Positions 1 through 8,866 of a DNA stretch of 64,000 bases are shown here, in pieces. The position numbers were made by a program, and so were the translations under genes. Every line of letters starts with the position of its first letter. Position 1 is the stretch's first letter. The notes under the pieces were generated by a model. It did not search any database. It had not been told where the DNA came from and saw nothing but the letters and a program-made list of their open reading frames with translations. The DNA is from JAXDJH01 sp034663635. GTDB taxonomy: Bacteria; Actinomycetota; CADDZG01; WHSQ01. The DNA is taken from NCBI GenBank assembly GCA_034663635.1, contig JAXDJH010000022.1:124001-188000 (forward strand), written 5' to 3'.

Positions 1-1
1 C

Positions 2-1828
2 CCGCCTTCTCTGTTCATCCTCGGGCTCTTCCCGATCCTGTCGCTAGGAGCTACCGGCTTCGCTCAGAAGTTGTTGATCCTCGGTCTCGGAGTCATAGCG
101 GCGATCGGTGCGTACCGGCTCGTCGCGACGGTTGTCGATCGGCCCTCGCGCATCGCTGCCGCGACTATCTACGCGCTGGGAGCGGTGGGCTACGCGGGCG
201 TTCGCCAAGGGAGTCTCGGTTCCCTCGTCTTTGGCGCGGCGGCTCCGTTCGTCCTCTTGTCGATGATGCGATTGATCGGCTGGATGCGTCCTCCGGGTTG
301 GAACCGAGGGCGGGCGATCGCACGCGTTGCACTTGGAAGCGCTATCTCGGCAGCTTTCGTTCCGGGGGCCCTTGTTCTCTTCGCGGTCAGTGCGATCATG
401 CTGGCCGCCACCCGCACCTTCCTCGACGCCGGAGCCAAAACGCTGCGCGGTGTGTACTCGAGCTTGATCGGGATCGCCGCAGGGTTTGCACTGCTCATGC
501 CGTGGAGCTTGACGTGGTTCTCCGACGGCGGCCCCTTCGATCTTCTGACCTCCGATTCAACCTGGCGCGCATACGCCACATCGTTCGCCGACCATGGAGT
601 TGCAAGCGTCTTGTTGGGACAGACGCCCGACGCTCCGCCCCTTTTCGGTCTAGCGCTGCCGATCCTCGGAGTCATGGCCGTGGTCGTCGGCGAAGGTCAG
701 AGGAGGCGGGTGGCTCTGGCGCTCTGGACCGTGGTGGTCGCGATCGGCTGGTTGACGGCCGCCATCTCGGGCGGGTGGTTGCGGCCGATCGTTGCATCAC
801 CAACCGAGTTGGGAGTCCTGGCTTCAGCCGCGTACGCCGGCCTCGCAGGGCTCGCCGTAGGGGCATTCCGACTCGACCTGCCCCGACGGGGGATCGGTCT
901 TCTTCATGCGGTCACGCTCGCAGCCCTTGGTGCCAGCGTCTTCCTCGCGGTCGCCGGGCTGGGCCAGGCGGTGTTGAAAGGGGAGTGGGATCCGGGCCTC
1001 GAGTCTCGAGTCGCGAGCTCGGATGCTGTGGTCCATGTCGCCGATGTGCTCTCTCTAGAGGCTTTAGACGAAGGTCAGTTCCGCGCCCTTTGGGTCGGAG
1101 AGGAATGGAGTTCGCCACAATCCTCAGTCGGCCGGCCTGCATCCCACTACATCTTGACGGGCCCGCGCGGCCAGATCCTTTCGGACCTGTTCGAGAAGCG
1201 CACCGGCTCGTCGTACAGCGAATTAGACCGGACGGTTGCGTCGATCGAAGAGGGAGCAACGGACCGAGGCGGCAGCCTGCTCGGGGCGTTCAACATCAAC
1301 TACGTCGTGTTGCAGAGGGGGCCGGGTGCGGCTCGCTGGCTCAGCCAACGGGATCTCGCGGTGATCAGGAGTGATCCAAGCGAGAACTATCTGTTGCTCC
1401 GGAACCAGAAGCCCCTCGCGCGCGCGGGCGTCTACGAGCAGGTGCCCTCGATAGTGAAGGCGATCGCTAAGAACGACCCGACGCTCGCGCACGATGTGCC
1501 GCGCCCGTTGTTCGAGGGCGAGCAGCTGTCCCCCTCCCGCTACGAGTTGAAAACGGTTCCTGCGTCGGGCGTCTTGTTCTTGGCCGAGAGCGGAGACGAG
1601 AACTGGGTCGCAGCCTCGGCATCGTTGAATGAGCGGCGAGAAGACGGCGGTTGGGGCAACGCGTTCCGACTGGACGTGTCCGCGGTCGAAGGGCGCCCAC
1701 TGGCGATCCTTTACGACCGCCCACTGTCTCAGATCGTTTGGCTGGTGATCATCGGGATCGGCTGGATAGTTGTTCTGGGCGGCGCGTTCTCGCGCAGGTC
1801 GCGCACGATCGCGAGGAGCGAGCGATGA
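2..1828 (+). CDS. Membrane protein, C-terminal part (probable GT2-type envelope glycosyltransferase), 5' truncated by window edge
   Basis: The reading frame is open from base 2, so the true start lies upstream. The visible roughly 608 residues contain about eight hydrophobic helices in the first half, a soluble region of about 240 residues, and a final transmembrane helix followed by a basic tail (SRRSRTIARSER). No catalytic motif is visible. In other actinobacteria the gene before a DUF5719 protein in the WhiB/manB neighbourhood is, as I recall, a large protein with an N-terminal GT2 glycosyltransferase domain and a C-terminal membrane part, and this would be that membrane part. The stop overlaps the next start by ATGA, which implies translational coupling. 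The glycosyltransferase assignment is inferred from context only. Confidence 0.6.
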   Translation, partial: PPSLFILGLFPILSLGATGFAQKLLILGLGVIAAIGAYRLVATVVDRPSRIAAATIYALGAVGYAGVRQGSLGSLVFGAAAPFVLLSMMRLIGWMRPPGWNRGRAIARVALGSAISAAFVPGALVLFAVSAIMLAATRTFLDAGAKTLRGVYSSLIGIAAGFALLMPWSLTWFSDGGPFDLLTSDSTWRAYATSFADHGVASVLLGQTPDAPPLFGLALPILGVMAVVVGEGQRRRVALALWTVVVAIGWLTAAISGGWLRPIVASPTELGVLASAAYAGLAGLAVGAFRLDLPRRGIGLLHAVTLAALGASVFLAVAGLGQAVLKGEWDPGLESRVASSDAVVHVADVLSLEALDEGQFRALWVGEEWSSPQSSVGRPASHYILTGPRGQILSDLFEKRTGSSYSELDRTVASIEEGATDRGGSLLGAFNINYVVLQRGPGAARWLSQRDLAVIRSDPSENYLLLRNQKPLARAGVYEQVPSIVKAIAKNDPTLAHDVPRPLFEGEQLSPSRYELKTVPASGVLFLAESGDENWVAASASLNERREDGGWGNAFRLDVSAVEGRPLAILYDRPLSQIVWLVIIGIGWIVVLGGAFSRRSRTIARSER

Positions 1829-3204
1829 CGGAGCGACAGCGAGAGATCGCGCTCGGGCTGGCTGTTGTGGCGTTGCTGGTGGCGGGCATCGGATTCGATG
1901 CGGCGCGCGGCCCCGTCAAGTCGACCGGAACTCCTTCTCCCGGCGAGTTGTTTGTCGAACGAGCGCGCTTCTGTCCTCCTCCTATCGGAAAAGGCGTCGA
2001 TGCCGGCATCGCTCTCGCGAGTCCACCCGGCTCGAACGGAATCGTCCGGAAGGAAGGAGAGGAGGTCGAAGTAACGGGGGACCGAGCCGTCGTCCAAGGC
2101 ACGACCGCGGCGTCTGCGCCGGTCGGGGCAGGAACCGTGATAACCGCCTCCGCATTCCAACGGTCGGTGACGAGTGCGCCGGCAACCGCTGCCGCTCGCT
2201 GCTCGGCTGTGGCATCACCTCAGTGGTACTTCGCCGAAGGCTCGAGCGCGTTGGACTTCGCCGAGAAGATCATCGTCTACAACCCGTTCCCTTACGAGGC
2301 CGTGGTGAGGATCTCCCTCTTTACTCCGGCTGGGGAAGAGTCACGTGCGAACCTCGCCGAGCAGCCGGTGCCGGCGGGGGAGACGACGATCGTCGACCTG
2401 AACGAATTCATCCGTCAGCAGCGTTTCGTCGGCGCGAGCATCACTGCGCTGCGAGGGCGCGTCGTCGCGTGGAAGTCGCTTGCGGTCACCGCCGAGGACA
2501 GACCCGCCGGGACGACATTGACCCTGGGCGCGACCCAGACCTCGGAGACTTGGTTCTTCCCCGAGGGCGAGGTCTCCCCGGGGGCCGACGAGAGGATCAC
2601 GGTTCTAAACCCCACCGACGAAGAGGCCATCGTCAATATCTCTCTCTCGACCTCTTCGGAGACGGTGCAGCCACCGAAACTAGTGGAAGTGGTCGTTCCG
2701 CCTCGCTCCCTGAGGCCATTTCCATTGCATCAGTTCGTGACCGGCGCGAGTAGCGACCTTGGAGGAGCGAGCGTGTCCGTTCGCGAGACGAACGGCACGG
2801 GCATCGTCGCGGAGAGGACAGTGTTCTACGACTCGGCTGGACTGACCGGAGTCGCAGGCGAGATAGGTGCCCCGGACGCGGCCCTCGCATGGATGATCGG
2901 GCCGCCGGCGGCCGCCCCGGAGACCGATTCCATTGTGGTCATGAACCCTGGAGTCAACACAGCGACGTTCTCGGTGGTGATACTTCGCGGAAAGGGTCAG
3001 CCGATAAAGCCTCAGCAGTTCACCGGAGTGCGTTTGAAGGGCGGGACGCGACTCAAGATGCCGATAGGTGCCTACACGCGTAGCAGGACCGCGATAGTGA
3101 TCGTTACCTCAGACGAGCCGATCGTCGCAGAGAGAGTGGGCTCCGCTGGAGGCGATGTAGCGACCGTGATGGGCAGCAGGTTCGAGCCGAAGTCGGGCTC
3201 TTAG
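1825..3204 (+). CDS. DUF5719-like secreted/anchored surface protein with three tandem repeats
   Basis: 459 residues. An N-terminal hydrophobic helix (about residues 9-25) acts as signal or anchor. The exported part contains three related blocks of about 100 residues that open with W(Y/F)F-x-EG or WMIGP, continue with a strand ending in N-P (IIVYNPF, ITVLNPT, IVVMNPG), and end with strands around VAWKSLAV, VAERTVFYD and VAERVGSA. This fits the actinobacterial DUF5719 family. The start is the ATG overlapping the upstream stop codon (ATGA), so the two genes are probably co-translated and may work together in envelope glycan biology. The molecular role is unknown. Confidence 0.75.
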   Translation: MTERQREIALGLAVVALLVAGIGFDAARGPVKSTGTPSPGELFVERARFCPPPIGKGVDAGIALASPPGSNGIVRKEGEEVEVTGDRAVVQGTTAASAPVGAGTVITASAFQRSVTSAPATAAARCSAVASPQWYFAEGSSALDFAEKIIVYNPFPYEAVVRISLFTPAGEESRANLAEQPVPAGETTIVDLNEFIRQQRFVGASITALRGRVVAWKSLAVTAEDRPAGTTLTLGATQTSETWFFPEGEVSPGADERITVLNPTDEEAIVNISLSTSSETVQPPKLVEVVVPPRSLRPFPLHQFVTGASSDLGGASVSVRETNGTGIVAERTVFYDSAGLTGVAGEIGAPDAALAWMIGPPAAAPETDSIVVMNPGVNTATFSVVILRGKGQPIKPQQFTGVRLKGGTRLKMPIGAYTRSRTAIVIVTSDEPIVAERVGSAGGDVATVMGSRFEPKSGS

Positions 3205-3968
3205 GCCGACTGCACTCGTATCTCTGCGGGCGATTCGCTGCTGTAGCTGCGAGCGGCCCCCACGAAGTCCTGGAAGATCTTCAACTCCGTGGAATCGGTG
3301 TCCGCCATCGCTTCGGGGTGCCATTGCACGCCGAGGCACCAGGTGTGATCCCGAGACACGACCGCCTCCAGGACCCTGTCCTCCGCCCAGCCCACTTCTT
3401 CGAGCGGACCTGCCGCGCCGTCGAGCCCCTGGTGATGGTGCGAGTTAACGGCGGTGTCGTCGGTTCCGAGGATCCTCTCGAGCAGCGATCCTTCCTTCAC
3501 GCGCAGGCCATGCACCGGCTCTGCGCGCGGCATGTCGCGATCGTGATTGAGTCTGCGCGGGCTGTCGGCGATGTGTTGCACCAGCGCTCCGCCGAAGTAG
3601 ACGTTCAAGAGCTGCATCCCATGGCAGATCGCCAGCACGGGCATATCCCGTTCGAGAGCGGCTCCCAACATCGTCAACTCGAAGCGGTCGCGTCGCTGAC
3701 TCACGTTGTGGGTGCGCGGATGGCGGGTCTTGCCGTAGAGCTCTGGGTCGATATCGCCGCCACCCGGGATCAGAAGTCCGGAGGCTCCCTCGAGCGGGGA
3801 TGGGTCCAAGGGGTCGAGGTCGAGCATGACTTCGAGGCTCTCGGGGACCTCCTCAGTCGGGTTACTCCCGAAGGTCGAGAGGACCTTCGCCTTCCCCCCG
3901 GCCAGCTCCACCGCATGGATGTAGGGGAGCGGGAGACGAGAAGCGTTCTTGCGCCACTGAGCGATCAC
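3201..3968 (-). CDS. Class I glutamine amidotransferase-like peptidase C26 (gamma-glutamyl-GABA hydrolase type)
   Basis: 255 residues with the class I amidotransferase fold. The nucleophile elbow is ICHGMQLLNV and the catalytic His-Glu pair lies in VQWHPE. GGGDIDPELYG and the conserved SHHHQGLD segment are typical of the PuuD/peptidase C26 branch, which hydrolyses gamma-glutamyl amides in polyamine or GABA breakdown. The specific substrate cannot be read from sequence. The only canonical start is GTG at 3968, yet the upstream codons read PWIAV, which looks like family N-terminal sequence (RPxIGI). The true N-terminus may therefore use a rare start codon. It converges on the preceding gene with a 4-base overlap. 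Confidence 0.82.
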   Translation of the reverse strand: MIAQWRKNASRLPLPYIHAVELAGGKAKVLSTFGSNPTEEVPESLEVMLDLDPLDPSPLEGASGLLIPGGGDIDPELYGKTRHPRTHNVSQRRDRFELTMLGAALERDMPVLAICHGMQLLNVYFGGALVQHIADSPRRLNHDRDMPRAEPVHGLRVKEGSLLERILGTDDTAVNSHHHQGLDGAAGPLEEVGWAEDRVLEAVVSRDHTWCLGVQWHPEAMADTDSTELKIFQDFVGAARSYSSESPAEIRVQSA

Positions 3969-4048
3969 CGCGATCCAGGGACCACGGCTTGACGCCGTCG
4001 TGGTATCCCTATCGCTGATCTTGATCCCCCCTCACGGAGCTTTTGGTG

Positions 4049-5194
4049 ATGTCTGACTCTATTCGCTTCGAAACAGCCGCCATCCACGCTGGACAAGATC
4101 CGGACGCAACAACTGGATCAGCGGTGGTTCCCATCTATCAAACATCGACTTACGTTCAGGAAGCTGTAGGTAAGCACAAAGGATTCGAGTACTCACGTAC
4201 CGATAATCCGACAAGACGGGCATTGGAGACATGTCTGGCGGCGCTCGAGGGGGCCGATCACGCGGTTGCGTTCTCTTCGGGGATGGGCGCGATCACGACG
4301 CTTGCTTTGACTCTGCAGATCGGCGACCGGGTGCTGCTCACCAACGATGTCTACGGGGGCACCTACCGGCTTTTCTCGAAGGTCTTCGATCATCTCGGTA
4401 TCGGCTGGGCGACCGTGGACATGACCGATCTGGATGCAGTTCGAGCTGCGGCCGAAGGAGCCACCTGGATCCTCGCCGAGAGCCCAACGAACCCATTCCT
4501 TCGGATCGTGGACCTCGCCGGCGTCGCCGAGATCGCATCGAGCGTTGGGGCCCGCTTCGCCGTGGACAACACCTTCGCCACCCCCTTCATCCAAAGGCCG
4601 CTGGAGCTTGGAGCGGATGCCGTGATCTATTCGGCGACGAAGTATCTGGGAGGCCACTCGGATCTCGTTGCCGGCTCGATAGTGACGAGCGATGGGGAGC
4701 TGAACGAACGACTTCGTTTCCTGCAGAACGCAGCTGGCGCCGTACCCGGCCCCTTCGACTGCTGGCTCTTGTTGCGCGGCCTGAAGACCCTCGCTATCCG
4801 CATGCGCGCGCATTGCGCGGGGGCAGAGCGAGTCGCGGAGTGGTTGACCCAACAAGCTCGCGTGACGAAAGTCCATTTCCCGGGCCTTCCGTCGTTCGCC
4901 GGTCACGACCTGGCGACGAAACAGATGGCTGCGGCGGGTGAGCCTCTGTACGGGGGCATGGTTTCTTTCGAAGTCGATTCCGCGGCCGAGGCACTGAAGA
5001 TCTGCGAGCGCACGAAGCTCTTCTGGCTCGGCGAATCGCTCGGCGGAGTCGAATCGTTGATCGAGCATCCGGCGACGATGACCCACGCGAGTCTCGCGGA
5101 CTCCGACATCGCCGTGCCCGACACGCTGATCCGCGTTTCGGTCGGCATCGAACACATCGACGACTTGATCGCCGATCTGACCCAAGCCCTCTAA
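4049..5194 (+). CDS. Cystathionine gamma-synthase/gamma-lyase family PLP enzyme
   Basis: 381 residues, the usual length for the Cys/Met metabolism PLP family. The PLP-binding lysine is about K198 in SATKYLGGHSD. Other family hallmarks are YSRTDNPTR, the FSSGMGA phosphate-binding turn and the C-terminal SLGGVESLIEHPA segment with RVSVGIEHIDDL. It catalyses gamma-elimination or gamma-replacement on cystathionine or O-acyl-homoserine, and sequence alone does not settle which. A cystathionine beta-synthase lies two genes away, so reverse transsulfuration (homocysteine to cysteine) is plausible. ATG 4049 was chosen because GGAG lies 9 nt upstream; in-frame GTG and TTG codons just before it are weaker candidates. 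Confidence 0.9.
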   Translation: MSDSIRFETAAIHAGQDPDATTGSAVVPIYQTSTYVQEAVGKHKGFEYSRTDNPTRRALETCLAALEGADHAVAFSSGMGAITTLALTLQIGDRVLLTNDVYGGTYRLFSKVFDHLGIGWATVDMTDLDAVRAAAEGATWILAESPTNPFLRIVDLAGVAEIASSVGARFAVDNTFATPFIQRPLELGADAVIYSATKYLGGHSDLVAGSIVTSDGELNERLRFLQNAAGAVPGPFDCWLLLRGLKTLAIRMRAHCAGAERVAEWLTQQARVTKVHFPGLPSFAGHDLATKQMAAAGEPLYGGMVSFEVDSAAEALKICERTKLFWLGESLGGVESLIEHPATMTHASLADSDIAVPDTLIRVSVGIEHIDDLIADLTQAL

Positions 5195-5215
5195 GCGCAG
5201 GAGGATCTTCGACCA

Positions 5216-5962
5216 ATGAGCGTCATCGAAGTCTCGATCAATGGCCCCCGCGCCGATATCCGTCTCAACCGTCCGGACGTTCTGAACGCGTTGAGCGTCG
5301 AAGTCTTCGACGCGCTGGCGGAAGCGGCAGACGAGGTGAATCGGGCCGACGTTCACGTGGTGGTCGTCTCCGGCGAAGGCCGCTCGTTCTCGAGTGGCAT
5401 CGATCTTGGTTCCCTCGGGCAGGTGGGGGGCACGACACGCGAGATGATCGCTCGCGCCCAGTCGGGCTTTCGCAAGTTGGCCGAACTCCCGATGCCGACG
5501 ATCGCAGCGGTGCAAGGGCACGCTTATGGAGCCGGCCTGCAGGTCGCTCTCGCGTGCGATCTCAGGGTCGTTGCCGAGGACGCTTCGCTCGGCCTGCTCG
5601 AGATGCGTTACGGACTCATTCCGGATTGCGGAGGCTCGACGATCCTTCCCCTCCTCGTGGGTCCCGGTCGCGCGAAAAAGATGATCTGGTTCGCCGAGAA
5701 GGTCGACGGGATCGAGGCCGAACGTATCGGCCTTGCCGAGGTGGTCGTCCCGGAGAGCGCTCTGGTTAAAACAGTCGACGACATCGCAGCGCGACTGGCC
5801 GAGCCACCGCATCTCGCGAAGCGTCTCGTCAAACAAGTCGTGAACCTTGCGCACCTCGTCTCCCATCACGGAGGCATGGACAACGAAGCCGAAGCACAAG
5901 CCCAAGCGATCAAGTCCCCGGAGTTCAGCGAAGCAGTAACCCGCGCCATCTCTCCCAAATAA
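5216..5962 (+). CDS. Enoyl-CoA hydratase/isomerase family protein
   Basis: 248 residues with the crotonase fold. The first oxyanion-hole segment is EGRSFSSGIDLGSLG and the second is GHAYGAGLQVALACDLRVV, followed by LGLLEMRYGLIPDCGG. The second catalytic glutamate position in hydratases (M-R-Y-G-L region) keeps E but is followed by DCGG, so hydratase, isomerase or another crotonase activity is possible. An AGGAGG ribosome binding site lies about 10 nt before the ATG. It follows the cystathionine gene by 21 nt and is probably co-transcribed, although no metabolic link is obvious. Confidence 0.85.
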   Translation: MSVIEVSINGPRADIRLNRPDVLNALSVEVFDALAEAADEVNRADVHVVVVSGEGRSFSSGIDLGSLGQVGGTTREMIARAQSGFRKLAELPMPTIAAVQGHAYGAGLQVALACDLRVVAEDASLGLLEMRYGLIPDCGGSTILPLLVGPGRAKKMIWFAEKVDGIEAERIGLAEVVVPESALVKTVDDIAARLAEPPHLAKRLVKQVVNLAHLVSHHGGMDNEAEAQAQAIKSPEFSEAVTRAISPK

Positions 5963-5973
5963 TCCGAGTGGGC

Positions 5974-6003
5974 CCGGCTGGGCCTGGCTGAGCCGGAATA
6001 TTT
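5974..6003. terminator. Hairpin between convergent genes, probable bidirectional terminator
   Basis: CCGGCT at 5974-5979 pairs with AGCCGG at 5991-5996 across an 11-nt loop and is followed by AATATTT. It lies between the convergent enoyl-CoA hydratase and cystathionine beta-synthase genes. The A/T-rich 3' part is part of a 17-bp motif repeated near 33073-33089. Confidence 0.5.
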
Positions 6004-6007
6004 GGGG

Positions 6008-7396
6008 TTAGGGGCGGGCTTGGTGGGCCAGGAACTCCAATAGGTCGGCGCGCGTTAGCACTCCTACCGGTTTGTCTCCGTCTGCTACGACGATCGCCTC
6101 GGCCCCCCGCGACAGGTCGGCAAACATCTCTTCGACCCCGGCGGAGCTCTGAACTATCGGCAACGGTCCGTCCATCACCTCGGCGACATCGCGTTGGATG
6201 GCTTCCCGATCGCGGAAGACCTTGTCGAGCAGCGAACGCTCACGGATCGAGCCGAGGATCTCGCTGAGCGTCTCCGGCTTGTCCGACTTGGCGACAGGCA
6301 CCTGCGAGATCCCGAATTCCTGCAATGCATCGATCGCCTTCCCGACCTTCTCGTGCGAAGGGACCGCAACGAGATCTGGCATGTCGGGAGATTGGCGACG
6401 CTTCTCGGCTAGAACCTCTCCGATCCGGGCAGAGGTTCCGGGTCGCTCGAGGAAGCCATGCTCGAGCATCCACGACTCGTTGTAGATCTTCGACAGGTAG
6501 TTGCGACCCGAGTCGGGAAGGATCACGACGACGACGTCATCCGGCCCGAGTTCCTGCGCAACCTGAAGAGCCGCGAACAGCGCGGTCCCGCACGAGCCCC
6601 CCGCCAGCAACCCTTCCTCCCGCGTGATGCGACGCGCCATGAGGAATGAATCTTTGTCGCCGACGGTGATGTATCGATCGACGATGTTGCGGTCGAGCGT
6701 GTCCGGCCACGACTCCTTGCCGATCCCTTCGACGAGGTAGGGATGCGGTTCGCCTCCAGAAAAGATCGAACCCTCGGGGTCGGCGCCGATGATCTGGATA
6801 TCGGGATTCTTCTCTTTCAGGAATCGACCGGTTCCTGTAACCGTCCCGCCCGTTCCGACGCTCACGACGAGATGAGTGATCTTTCCATCCGTCTGGTCCC
6901 ATACCTCGGGCCCGGTCGAGTAGTAGTGACTCTCGGGGTTTTTTTGGTTGTGGTACTGGTTCGGCTGGAACGCACCGGGAATCTCTTCGGTTAGTCGATC
7001 GGCAACCCGGTAGTAGCTCTCCGGTGACTCGGGCGCGACGGCGGTAGGCGTGATGACGACTTCCGCCCCGTAGGCGCGCAGCAGGTGGATCTTCTCCTGA
7101 CTCATCTTGTCCGGCATCGTGAAGATGCACCGATAACCCTTGATCGCCGCGGCGATCGCGAGGCCCACTCCAGTGTTGCCTGAGGTCGGTTCGACGATTG
7201 TTCCGCCGGGCTTGAGCAGGCCCTCCTTCTCGGCCGCCTCGATCATCCTGAGCCCGATCCGGTCCTTGACGCTCCCGCCCGGATTGAGCATCTCAAGCTT
7301 TCCGAGCAGATCGCACTTGAGCCCGGCCCCCACCCTGTTGAGCCTCAGGAGAGGGGTGCCGCCGATCGCATCGAGCAAAGAGTCGTAAGTAGTCAT
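6008..7396 (-). CDS. cbs: Cystathionine beta-synthase with C-terminal CBS-domain pair
   Basis: 462 residues. The N-terminal about 320 residues form a fold-type II PLP synthase with lysine about K44 in NPGGSVKDRIGLRM, the substrate loop PTSGNTGVGLA and the GTGGTVTGTG phosphate-binding loop. The C-terminal about 120 residues carry two CBS motifs (MPDLVAVPSHEKVGKAIDA and a final GVLTRADLLEFLAHQ). It condenses serine or O-acetylserine with homocysteine to cystathionine, and the CBS pair suggests adenosyl-ligand regulation. The start ATG at 7396 fits the family N-terminus (MTTYDSLLDAIGGTP). With the gene at 4049 it could form a transsulfuration route; Mycobacterium has, as I recall, a comparable cbs-metB pairing. 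Confidence 0.9.
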   Translation of the reverse strand: MTTYDSLLDAIGGTPLLRLNRVGAGLKCDLLGKLEMLNPGGSVKDRIGLRMIEAAEKEGLLKPGGTIVEPTSGNTGVGLAIAAAIKGYRCIFTMPDKMSQEKIHLLRAYGAEVVITPTAVAPESPESYYRVADRLTEEIPGAFQPNQYHNQKNPESHYYSTGPEVWDQTDGKITHLVVSVGTGGTVTGTGRFLKEKNPDIQIIGADPEGSIFSGGEPHPYLVEGIGKESWPDTLDRNIVDRYITVGDKDSFLMARRITREEGLLAGGSCGTALFAALQVAQELGPDDVVVVILPDSGRNYLSKIYNESWMLEHGFLERPGTSARIGEVLAEKRRQSPDMPDLVAVPSHEKVGKAIDALQEFGISQVPVAKSDKPETLSEILGSIRERSLLDKVFRDREAIQRDVAEVMDGPLPIVQSSAGVEEMFADLSRGAEAIVVADGDKPVGVLTRADLLEFLAHQARP

Positions 7397-7540
7397 GACC
7401 GCATCGTTGTCCAGCGGGACGGACTGCGCAACACACCTCGCTCCGACCAGTGCCTGGGGGATTGAAAGGGAGTCGAGCAGCGTTGAAGCTGATGGCAACC
7501 AAAACCACTCAACCGACGTCTATCCGCACGTAACCCCTAA

Positions 7541-7546
7541 TACGAT
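7541..7546 (+). promoter_or_regulatory. Putative -10 element TACGAT for leaderless start
   Basis: TACGAT ends 6 nt before the ATG at 7553 and no Shine-Dalgarno sequence precedes that ATG. This is the arrangement expected for a leaderless transcript, and it recurs at many genes in this window. Confidence 0.5.
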
Positions 7547-7552
7547 TGGAGC

Positions 7553-8866
7553 ATGGTGGACGACCTCGACAACTCAACGACAGCGGCCCCTCCGCCGCCG
7601 CCCGACCCGGAGACGCCTGCAGCGAACTCCGAAGTGGTCGTCGAGCGGAAAAGGCGATTCAGGCCCCGCATGCCCCACCTGGGCAGGTGGGGAACCATCG
7701 GGCTCGTCGCTCTCGGCGTCTCAGCTCTCTTCAGCGCCGGCGGGGCCGCATACGCCACCTATCAGTACGGCCAGGAGTACCGCGACCGCATCCTGCCCGG
7801 CTCAAGCGTGGCCGGCGTCGACGTCGGTGGCCTGAGTCGCGCTGAAGCGATCGGAGCAGTGCGAGCAGCATTGAAGCCCGAATTCGATCGTGTCGTCACC
7901 CTCGAGTGGGGCGGTCACGAATGGACCGTGACGCCGCGGGAGCTCGGCGCTCGCAGCGATGCGCGAGGGATGGTCGACGAGGCTCTTTCGACCTCCGCTC
8001 AGACCTCGTTCCTCAAGAAGGCTCAGATGCGTCTGCTGGGGGCGGAGTTGAGCTTCGACAGGCCGGTGGCACTTCGATTCCCGCGTCAGAGCGTGAAGGG
8101 CTTCGTCGAAGGTCTCGCGTCGACGCTCGACCGCGAGGTAACCGATGCCGAGATCGACTACTCGACCAATTGGGTGAAGATCCGCAAGGAGAAAGAGGGC
8201 CGGACGGTAAACGTCAGGCCGTCCTTCAAGTCGTTGATGACCGCTCTCAGAAATAGCGACGACACCGCATCGCTAGACATCGACTCCGTTGACCCGAAGG
8301 TCACTGCCGACGAGTTTGACCAAGTCCTACTGGTGCGCATCGGCGAGAACAAGCTCTACCTCTATGAGGACGGAAAGATCACGCACGAATGGCCGGTAGC
8401 AACCGGTCAACCTTCGTACATGACTCCGACCGGTCTTTACGAGATCGTCGAGAAGCGCTACATGCCGACGTGGGTTAATCCGGCCCCCACCACATGGGGC
8501 GCCAGCATGCCGGCGAGCATCCCTCCCGGTTACGGCAACCCTCTTGGGCTTCGCGCCCTCAACTGGTCTGCACCGGCGATCAGGTTCCACGGGACCTCAG
8601 CCACCTACTCGCTCGGCTACAACGCGTCGCACGGATGCGTCCGCATGGCGAACGAGGACGTGATCGAGCTCTACGACCTCGTCGACGTCGGCACTCCGAT
8701 CGTGTCGGTGATCTCGGGCCCGCTTCGTCCGCTGTACTCGTCCGTTAGCGTCGATCCCGTGCCGGTAGCGGAGAACGAGGCTCAGGCCGTGGACGAGGAA
8801 GCGGCGGCCGCCCCAGACGACGGCGCGCAGGACGACACGAAGAAGGACGACGGGAAGGGTCAGTAG
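7553..8866 (+). CDS. L,D-transpeptidase (YkuD) with peptidoglycan-binding-like domain
   Basis: 437 residues. A proline-rich cytoplasmic N-terminus (about 1-45) precedes one transmembrane helix (about 48-70), so it is a type II envelope protein. A PG_binding_4-like region (ILPGSSVAGVDVGGLSRAEA, about 80-180) follows, then the YkuD domain (LVRIGENKLYLYEDG onward). The catalytic signature HGTSATYSLGYNASHGCVRM is complete, with its His and the Ser-His-Gly-Cys-Val-Arg motif. It forms 3-3 peptidoglycan crosslinks or attaches proteins to the wall. The C-terminal about 45 residues are acidic, low-complexity sequence. The start fits a leaderless TACGAT promoter. Confidence 0.92.
   Translation: MVDDLDNSTTAAPPPPPDPETPAANSEVVVERKRRFRPRMPHLGRWGTIGLVALGVSALFSAGGAAYATYQYGQEYRDRILPGSSVAGVDVGGLSRAEAIGAVRAALKPEFDRVVTLEWGGHEWTVTPRELGARSDARGMVDEALSTSAQTSFLKKAQMRLLGAELSFDRPVALRFPRQSVKGFVEGLASTLDREVTDAEIDYSTNWVKIRKEKEGRTVNVRPSFKSLMTALRNSDDTASLDIDSVDPKVTADEFDQVLLVRIGENKLYLYEDGKITHEWPVATGQPSYMTPTGLYEIVEKRYMPTWVNPAPTTWGASMPASIPPGYGNPLGLRALNWSAPAIRFHGTSATYSLGYNASHGCVRMANEDVIELYDLVDVGTPIVSVISGPLRPLYSSVSVDPVPVAENEAQAVDEEAAAAPDDGAQDDTKKDDGKGQ

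Noticed and set aside
4193..5905. Long minus-strand frame opposite the cystathionine and crotonase genes (about 570 codons)
   Set aside because: Both plus-strand genes have full families and motifs; the antisense translation has none.
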